Shown: piece after piece, positions 58,327 through 64,000 of the stretch | Layout of the letters: each line of letters starts with the position of its first letter | Numbering within the stretch: position 1 is the stretch's first letter | Assembly (NCBI GenBank): GCA_900551115.1 | Contig: URUY01000017.1 | Location: 15,054 to 79,053, forward strand | DNA from: an uncultured Lachnospiraceae bacterium | GTDB lineage: Bacteria; Bacillota; Clostridia; Lachnospirales; Lachnospiraceae | Direction of reading: 5' to 3' | DNA: 64,000 nt | Position numbers and translations under genes: made by a program | Notes under the pieces: model-generated | What the model saw: only the letters and a program-made list of their open reading frames with translations | Databases searched by the model: none | What the model was told of the DNA's origin: nothing

Positions 58327-60942
58327 TTACAGGTCCGGCGTTTTAATGCGTGCTTTAAAATGCTTTGGCAGCAGCAGTATTTCATGGGCAAGCAGCGGCA
58401 TGGCAGAAAGGAATAAAAGCAGCTTCCAGTCCGATACATCAAGGAGGCAGGTACCGAAGGCTTTTGTAAAATAAGGTACGGAGGTTACCAGTACCTGCAG
58501 GCAGAAGCCGATGCCGAAAGCTGCAAGCATCAGTTTATTTTTTAAATGCTTCATCCGAAAGAGCGAACAGTCCACATCCCGCATACCGATAGCATGAAAA
58601 AGCTGGGACATGCCAAGAGCCGTAAAGGCATAGGTCTGGGAACGGGTGATGACAGCAGGCACATTGAGGAGAAGCCGCAGATTTTCTAAGGTCACGGGCA
58701 AATCATTTGCAATTAACAGCTGCAGAGGAAGCTGTAAAAAGGCGCTGATACTGATAATGGCAATAAGGATGCCGTATAAAAGCGTACAGGATAGGCCGCC
58801 ATCGGCAAACAGATGCTCTCCTTTTGCACGGGGCGGTTTTTTCATAAAATGGGAGGTATCGCTGATATCGATGCCAAGAGCCAGGGCAGGCAGGGAATCG
58901 GTTATCAGATTAATCCACAAAATATGACTGGGCTTTAAAGGAGAAGAAAGTCCTAAAAGAACGGCTGTCAGCATAGTGATGATTTCCCCGAAGTTTGAAG
59001 ATAAAAGGAAAAGCACCGCTTTTTTGATGTTGGCATAAATACTCCGTCCCTGCTCAATTGCTTTAACGATGGTGGAAAAATTGTCATCGGTCAAGATAAT
59101 ATCAGCGGCATTTTTTGCAACATCTGTTCCGGTTATACCCATGGCAATGCCCACATCCGCAGATTTTAAGGACGGAGCGTCATTTACGCCATCGCCGGTC
59201 ATGGCTACAATGTGGCCGCCGGATTTTAGAGCATTCACGATTTTGGTTTTGTGTTCCGGTGAAACCTGTGCAAAAACGCGGGTATGCTGCAGGGCATTTA
59301 TAAGGGCGTCTTCTTTTAAGGCATTCAGTGATGCGCCGGTCATACATTGGGAGATATTTTCTGCAATATCCAGTTCCTTTGCGATGGCACAGGCGGTATC
59401 AATCCTGTCCCCGGTAATCATGATGGTTCGTACACCCGCGCTGTGACAGGCAGCGACAGCATCCTTTGCCTCAGGGCGGACAGGGTCCTTCATACCTGCA
59501 AGACCTAAAAAAGTCAGGTCCTTTTCGGAAGGCTTTGCATCTCCGGTTTTCATGGAAAGGGCCAAAATACGGAGTGCTTTTTCTGACATCAGCCGGATAG
59601 CATCGTAGACAGCCTTTTTATGTGCCTGAGTGAAGGGGAGTATCCGCCCTCCTTCCCAAATGTAGCGGCAGCGTCCTACAATCTCATCCGGAGAGCCTTT
59701 GGTAAAAGAAAGATATGTGCCGCCCTGCCGGTGAAGGGTAGTCATCATTTTACGTTCCGAATCAAAGGCAATTTCACCAATACGCGGCAGTCTGTTTTCC
59801 AGTACGGGACGATAAAGATGGAAGCGGGCTGTCATATCAAGAAGCGCCAATTCTGTAGGGTCGCCTATGCGCGTGCAGGTGCTTTCTGCGGCATGCAGCA
59901 TGGCGTCCGCACCGGCAGGCACGGACAGGACGGCATCGTTGCAGAGCGCGCAGCCCTCTAAAAAGTAACGGTTCTTTTCTCTGCTCAGAGCATCCGCAGA
60001 GCAGATGCGGCCTTCCGTATAGCATTCTGCCACGGACATCTTATTTTGGGTAAGCGTGCCGGTTTTGTCTGAACAGACAACGCTGACACAGCCCAGGGTT
60101 TCCACGCTGGGCAGCTTTTTTACGATTGTATTAACCTTTACCATCCGGGAAACGCTTAAGGCAAGTACCATGGTTACAATGGCGGGAAGTCCCTCCGGCA
60201 CAGCAGCCACTGCCAGAGAAATGGCAGTAATCAGCATTTCCAGCACATCGCGTTTTTGCAGCAGGGCAATACCGAAAAGCAGGGCGCATAAAAGCAGGGA
60301 AATAATACTTAAAACCTTTCCCAAATCTGCCAGTCTTTTTTGCAGCGGTGTGGTTTCCGAGGGCGCTTCATTAATCAGACGGGCAATTTTTCCGATTTCC
60401 GTATCCATGCCGATAGCGGTTACCTTGCCGCGGCCCCGCCCATAGGTTACATTGGTTGACATAAATGCAAGGCTGTGGTTTTTACAGTCTTTTTCTACGG
60501 GCAGGGATTCTCCTGTCAGGGCGGATTCTTCTATTTTTAAGCTTTGGGATTCTATGAGGGTGAGATCTGCGGGAACCTGCCTTCCGGCATCTAAAAGCAC
60601 GATGTCACCGGGAATCAGGTCACTGGCAGGAACTTCCACAGGTTTATCGTCTTCCAGAATAAGCGCCCGGGGGCTTGTCATTTCTTTCAGGGAATCAAGC
60701 GCCCGTCTTGCTTTGCCTTCCTGAATAACACCAACCACGGCGTTTACCAGTATAACCGCAAGAATAATGGCAGTATCGCTGTATTCCCGCAAAAGCAGGG
60801 AAATGGCGGCTGCAACAAAAAGAATAAAGATAAGAGGATCGTTTAGCTGCTCAAGAAAACGCTGCAGGGTCGTTTTTCTGTGAGCTTCTTCCAAAATATT
60901 GTGCCCACGGGCAGTTAAAGCTGACGGCTGTGTGGTATTCAT
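58327..60942 (-). CDS. P-type Ca2+-ATPase-like cation pump
   Basis: 871 residues. Phosphorylation motif CSDKTGTLTQNKMSV with Asp292, TGES loop (ALTGESLPVEK), and the hinge MTGDGVNDAPSLKSADVGIAMG. Helical segments at the N- and C-termini fit a P2-type calcium/cation exporter. Other P2 substrates, such as Mn2+, are possible. Confidence 0.92.
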   Translation of the reverse strand: MNTTQPSALTARGHNILEEAHRKTTLQRFLEQLNDPLIFILFVAAAISLLLREYSDTAIILAVILVNAVVGVIQEGKARRALDSLKEMTSPRALILEDDKPVEVPASDLIPGDIVLLDAGRQVPADLTLIESQSLKIEESALTGESLPVEKDCKNHSLAFMSTNVTYGRGRGKVTAIGMDTEIGKIARLINEAPSETTPLQKRLADLGKVLSIISLLLCALLFGIALLQKRDVLEMLITAISLAVAAVPEGLPAIVTMVLALSVSRMVKVNTIVKKLPSVETLGCVSVVCSDKTGTLTQNKMSVAECYTEGRICSADALSREKNRYFLEGCALCNDAVLSVPAGADAMLHAAESTCTRIGDPTELALLDMTARFHLYRPVLENRLPRIGEIAFDSERKMMTTLHRQGGTYLSFTKGSPDEIVGRCRYIWEGGRILPFTQAHKKAVYDAIRLMSEKALRILALSMKTGDAKPSEKDLTFLGLAGMKDPVRPEAKDAVAACHSAGVRTIMITGDRIDTACAIAKELDIAENISQCMTGASLNALKEDALINALQHTRVFAQVSPEHKTKIVNALKSGGHIVAMTGDGVNDAPSLKSADVGIAMGITGTDVAKNAADIILTDDNFSTIVKAIEQGRSIYANIKKAVLFLLSSNFGEIITMLTAVLLGLSSPLKPSHILWINLITDSLPALALGIDISDTSHFMKKPPRAKGEHLFADGGLSCTLLYGILIAIISISAFLQLPLQLLIANDLPVTLENLRLLLNVPAVITRSQTYAFTALGMSQLFHAIGMRDVDCSLFRMKHLKNKLMLAAFGIGFCLQVLVTSVPYFTKAFGTCLLDVSDWKLLLFLSAMPLLAHEILLLPKHFKARIKTPDL

Positions 60943-61042
60943 AAAATTCCCCCTGTGACATAGTTGTTATTCGGTGGTTTACGCCTAATGCAACATATGA
61001 CTCAGGGGGACAAAATATACTTGTCTTGCTGTGCAAGCCTGC

Positions 61043-61186
61043 CTATTTGGTAATGGGAATACCCTTTGCAGCCCTGCGGTACAGCTTCCAAAGGATGACG
61101 CCGGGTAAGCTGACGGTCAGATAGAGGGTAGCCAGACCTCCGGTAATTCCGCCGATGGCGGCAACGACTATTAATAACGGATTCAT
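61043..61186 (-). CDS. Small membrane protein
   Basis: 47 residues from ATG 61186 with AAGGAGG upstream; the longer frame has no ribosome site. One or two hydrophobic segments (MNPLLIVVAAIGGITGGLA...) and a basic tail. It precedes the P-type ATPase on the same strand and might be a regulatory subunit; inference. Confidence 0.6.
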   Translation of the reverse strand: MNPLLIVVAAIGGITGGLATLYLTVSLPGVILWKLYRRAAKGIPITK

Positions 61187-61369
61187 AAAAAACCTCCTTT
61201 TATGTATAAGATGGATAAATAAGGATTTGCACCGGCAGAAGACCGAATGCGTATATATCATAGCAGGGAACCGGGCAGTAAGGAACGGATGTTAAGATTT
61301 TTTAACGGCACAGACAGCGATTTTAACAAAATATTAACACCCCTGCAGGCGGCAGAAAGTAACAACCTG

Positions 61370-61398
61370 TTGCGCAAACAGAAGGATAAGGATATACT
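61370..61398 (+). promoter_or_regulatory. Promoter of UDP-sugar pyrophosphorylase
   Basis: TTGCGC (61370-61375), 17-bp spacer, TATACT (61393-61398), 40 bp before the start. Confidence 0.55.
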
Positions 61399-61438
61399 GT
61401 AACTAAACAAAATATGTGCTACTGACAGGGAGGTAAAA

Positions 61439-62671
61439 ATGGGAATTACTTATATTGAGGCGAAAGAAAAACTGGAAAGATACGGACAGGGACATGTGCT
61501 TTGCTATTATGAGGAGCTTGATGCGGCACAAAAAGAGGAGCTGTTAGAGCAGATTGCCGCGACGGATTTTTCGGTGACAGAGGCGTGCAGACAAAAGGAG
61601 GAGCTTACAGGCAGAGGGAAAATCACGCCGCTTGCAGCTATGGAGCTGGCGGAAATAGAAGCCGGTAGGGAAGGCTATCTGCAGACAGGCATGCAGGCCG
61701 TCCGGGACGGCAAAGTGGGCGCAGTGCTGCTTGCCGGCGGCATGGGAACCAGGCTTGGCTCAGATGATCCGAAGGGGATGTACAATATCGGTATTACGAA
61801 GGATATGTATATTTTTGAAAGAATTATCTTAAACCTTACGGATGTGGTAAAGCAGGCAGATGCTTTCATACATCTGTTTGTCATGACAAGCGATAAAAAC
61901 CATGAGGCTACCGTAAAATTTTTGACAGACCATAATTTCTTCGGCTATAACGGGGATTATGTACATTTTTTCAAGCAGGAAATGGCGCCGGCGGCAGATT
62001 ATGACGGAAAGATATATATGGAGAGCAAGAGTAAAATGTCTACTTCTCCCAATGGCAACGGCGGCTGGTATATATCCATGATGAATACGGGAATGCTCCG
62101 TATTGTAAAAGAGGCAGGTATTGAATGGCTGAATGTGTTTGCAGTGGACAATGTGCTGCAGCGTATTGCGGACCCGGTTTTTATCGGAGCCGTTATGGAG
62201 AAAAACTGTGTGGTTGGCGCTAAGGTGGTAAAGAAAAATGCACCGGATGAAAAGGTGGGGGTAATGTGTCTGGAGGATGGCAGACCTTCTATCGTGGAAT
62301 ATTATGAGCTGACGGATGAACTGATGAATGCAAAGGATAAAAATGGTAATCCGGCATATAACTTCGGCGTTATTTTAAATTACCTTTTTAAAGAAAGTGC
62401 CCTTGCGGAAATGGCGGAAAAGAAGCTGCCGCTTCATGTGGTAGAAAAGAAAATACCCTATATGGATATGCAGGGCGAGTTTATAAAACCGGAGCAGCCA
62501 AACGGCTACAAGTTTGAGAATCTGGTACTGGATATGATACATGAAATGGAAAGCTGTCTGCCTTTTGAAGTGGTAAGGGAAAAGGAATTTGCCCCCATTA
62601 AGAATAAAACCGGTGTGGATTCCGTGGAAAGCGCGAGAGCGCTGCTTGTGCAGAATGGGATAGAACTGTAG
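61439..62671 (+). CDS. UDP-sugar (UDP-GlcNAc/UDP-glucose-type) pyrophosphorylase
   Basis: 410 residues of the UDPGP family. Nucleotide-binding loop LAGGMGTRLGSDDPKGMYNIG (about 96-116), then TSPNGNGGWYISM and VDNVLQRIADPVFIG. Makes an activated UDP-sugar from UTP and sugar-1-phosphate. Located upstream of GalE, suggesting a shared sugar-nucleotide supply. Family members differ in sugar preference, so substrate is not fixed. Confidence 0.88.
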   Translation: MGITYIEAKEKLERYGQGHVLCYYEELDAAQKEELLEQIAATDFSVTEACRQKEELTGRGKITPLAAMELAEIEAGREGYLQTGMQAVRDGKVGAVLLAGGMGTRLGSDDPKGMYNIGITKDMYIFERIILNLTDVVKQADAFIHLFVMTSDKNHEATVKFLTDHNFFGYNGDYVHFFKQEMAPAADYDGKIYMESKSKMSTSPNGNGGWYISMMNTGMLRIVKEAGIEWLNVFAVDNVLQRIADPVFIGAVMEKNCVVGAKVVKKNAPDEKVGVMCLEDGRPSIVEYYELTDELMNAKDKNGNPAYNFGVILNYLFKESALAEMAEKKLPLHVVEKKIPYMDMQGEFIKPEQPNGYKFENLVLDMIHEMESCLPFEVVREKEFAPIKNKTGVDSVESARALLVQNGIEL

Positions 62672-62683
62672 GAGGATATGGTA

Positions 62684-62728
62684 TTGCATGCAGGCATATT
62701 GCGTACAGGTATATTGCATACAGGCATA
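62684..62728. repeat. Three 15-bp tandem repeats
   Basis: TTGCATGCAGGCATA, TTGCGTACAGGTATA and TTGCATACAGGCATA lie head to tail 12 bp after the pyrophosphorylase stop; similar degenerate words continue to about 62780. Confidence 0.85.
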
Positions 62729-62874
62729 TATTTCTGCAGGCATACATGCTGCAGAAACGGGCATCATATATAAGCATATAACATTTTGACAGATATACAC
62801 AACATAAAAGTATTGCTGTTTTCTAAAAAAAAATAGTACACTGTGTTCAAGAGAAGACCAAAGGAGGTAGTAAA

Positions 62875-63891
62875 ATGGCTATTTTGGTAACAGGAGGCGC
62901 AGGTTATATCGGCAGTCATACGGTGGTAGAGTTACAGAACGCCGGTTATGATGTAGTGGTGATGGACAACTTAAGTAATGCAAGCGAGAAGTCCCTTGAA
63001 AGAGTAAAAGCAATTACCGGAAAACCGATTACTTTCTACAAGGCAGATATTTTGGATGCTGCCGCAACAGAAGAAATTTTTACAAAGGAAAAGATTGATT
63101 CGGTCATCCATTTTGCGGGATTAAAAGCGGTGGGAGAGTCCGTACAGAAGCCGTGGGAGTATTACAACAATAATATTACCGGTACGCTGGTGCTTTTGGA
63201 TGTTATGAAAAAGCACAATGTAAAGAATATTATTTTTTCATCCTCTTCAACCGTATACGGTACGCCTGAGCAGGTGCCCGTAACGGAAGAAACAAAAAAA
63301 GGCGAATGTACCAATCCCTACGGCTGGACAAAGTCCATGCTGGAACAGATTCTGACGGATATCCAAAAGGCGGACCCGGAGTGGAACGTTATACTGCTTC
63401 GATATTTCAATCCTATCGGCGCCCATAAGAGCGGCACTATCGGAGAAAATCCCAACGGCATTCCCAATAACCTGATGCCGTATATTACACAGGTTGCAGT
63501 AGGGAAGCTGAAAGAGCTGGGTGTATTTGGCAATGATTATCCTACCCCGGACGGTACCTGTATCAGAGATTATATCCATGTAATGGATTTGGCGGCAGGC
63601 CATGTGAAGGCATTAAAGAAGATTCAGGAAAAAGCAGGACTGTGTATTTATAATCTGGGAACGGGCAACGGCTACAGCGTATTGGATGTAATCAATAACT
63701 TTAAAGAAGCAACGGGCATCGAGATTCCTTATGTGATGAAACCCCGCCGTGCCGGAGATATTCCTGTAAATTATGCCAATGCGGAAAAGGCATACAGGGA
63801 GCTTGGCTGGAAAGCACAGTATGGCATCAGGGAAATGTGCGAGGACGCATGGAGATGGCAGAGTCAAAATCCAAACGGATATGAAGCATAG
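62875..63891 (+). CDS. galE: UDP-glucose 4-epimerase
   Basis: 338 residues. NAD-binding GGAGYIGSH (7-15), the catalytic Tyr149 and Lys153 in YGWTK, the Ser/Thr in FSSSSTVYG, and a GalE-type C-terminus (GTGNGYSVLDVI...RRAGDI). Interconverts UDP-glucose and UDP-galactose. AAGGAGG upstream. Last complete gene of the window. Confidence 0.95.
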   Translation: MAILVTGGAGYIGSHTVVELQNAGYDVVVMDNLSNASEKSLERVKAITGKPITFYKADILDAAATEEIFTKEKIDSVIHFAGLKAVGESVQKPWEYYNNNITGTLVLLDVMKKHNVKNIIFSSSSTVYGTPEQVPVTEETKKGECTNPYGWTKSMLEQILTDIQKADPEWNVILLRYFNPIGAHKSGTIGENPNGIPNNLMPYITQVAVGKLKELGVFGNDYPTPDGTCIRDYIHVMDLAAGHVKALKKIQEKAGLCIYNLGTGNGYSVLDVINNFKEATGIEIPYVMKPRRAGDIPVNYANAEKAYRELGWKAQYGIREMCEDAWRWQSQNPNGYEA

Positions 63892-63950
63892 ATAATTTGC
63901 TGCAGTTTTTTACAGATAAAAATTATGCAGTATGGCAGGATACAAAAAAG

Positions 63951-63993
63951 GGGGTGTCGCAAAATCATCATTTTAGATGATTGAGCGGCACCT
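63951..63993. repeat. Inverted repeat at window end
   Basis: GGTGTCGC and GCGGCACC arms flank AATCATC/GATGATT, giving a long two-part hairpin without a T-run. It may be the terminal repeat of an insertion sequence continuing beyond the window, or a structured intergenic element. Confidence 0.4.
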
Positions 63994-64000
63994 TCGCTCT

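Noticed and set aside
63951..64000. Insertion sequence at the right edge
   Set aside because: Only one possible terminal repeat is visible and no transposase lies within the window, so it is kept as an inverted repeat only.

Overview
The window is a piece of a Gram-positive, spore-former-type Clostridia chromosome. The gene repertoire and strong AGGAGG ribosome sites suggest a Lachnospiraceae relative; this is inferred from gene families, with no rRNA marker present. It is interrupted by one complete, mosaic siphovirus-like prophage of about 43.7 kb.

Left host flank (1-6118): the end of an MBOAT O-acyltransferase, a DHHW-motif protein, a large polytopic membrane protein and two SGNH/GDSL hydrolases, together resembling an exopolysaccharide decoration locus. 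Right host flank (49797-64000): a VWA/MoxR/leucine-rich-repeat operon, a ROK sugar kinase, an MFS transporter, an XRE-TPR regulator, a P-type Ca2+-ATPase-like pump, a UDP-sugar pyrophosphorylase and GalE.

The prophage lies inside a LysM-GH18 (SleL/YaaH-like) gene on the minus strand. The two gene halves are at 50506-49783 and 6118-5688. They share a 14-bp core (6119-6132 and 49783-49796), and joining them restores an in-frame 384-residue protein. A large serine recombinase lies beside attL.

Phage layout: integrase; a HEPN-motif DUF3644 gene facing a strongly promoted, structured small RNA; lysogeny control (XRE repressor, mini ImmA-like protein, Cro-like gene); early and replication genes (DUF2800 nuclease, DUF2815, family-A polymerase, VapE helicase-primase, VRR-NUC, SNF2 helicase); two tRNA-like elements; terminase, portal and head genes, including a minor head protein fused to an HExxH domain; tail genes. 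An accessory island (about 37.5-42.0 kb) then splits the tail block. It carries a zinc-ribbon protein, a one-spacer type I-C-like mini-CRISPR, a second repressor/Cro/BRO antirepressor set, a small-RNA-like unit, phased DnaA boxes and a Panacea toxin-antitoxin pair. After it come the baseplate and receptor-region genes, holin, a bifunctional endolysin with a probable internal start, and a conversion cargo (membrane protein, Clp-fold serine protease, small partner).

The most interesting candidates are the HEPN/DUF3644 plus structured RNA locus, the mini-CRISPR downstream of a repressor, the reversible-looking disruption of the spore-lytic gene, the metalloprotease-tipped head protein, and a repeated promoter/AGAGCC-hairpin cassette at block boundaries.
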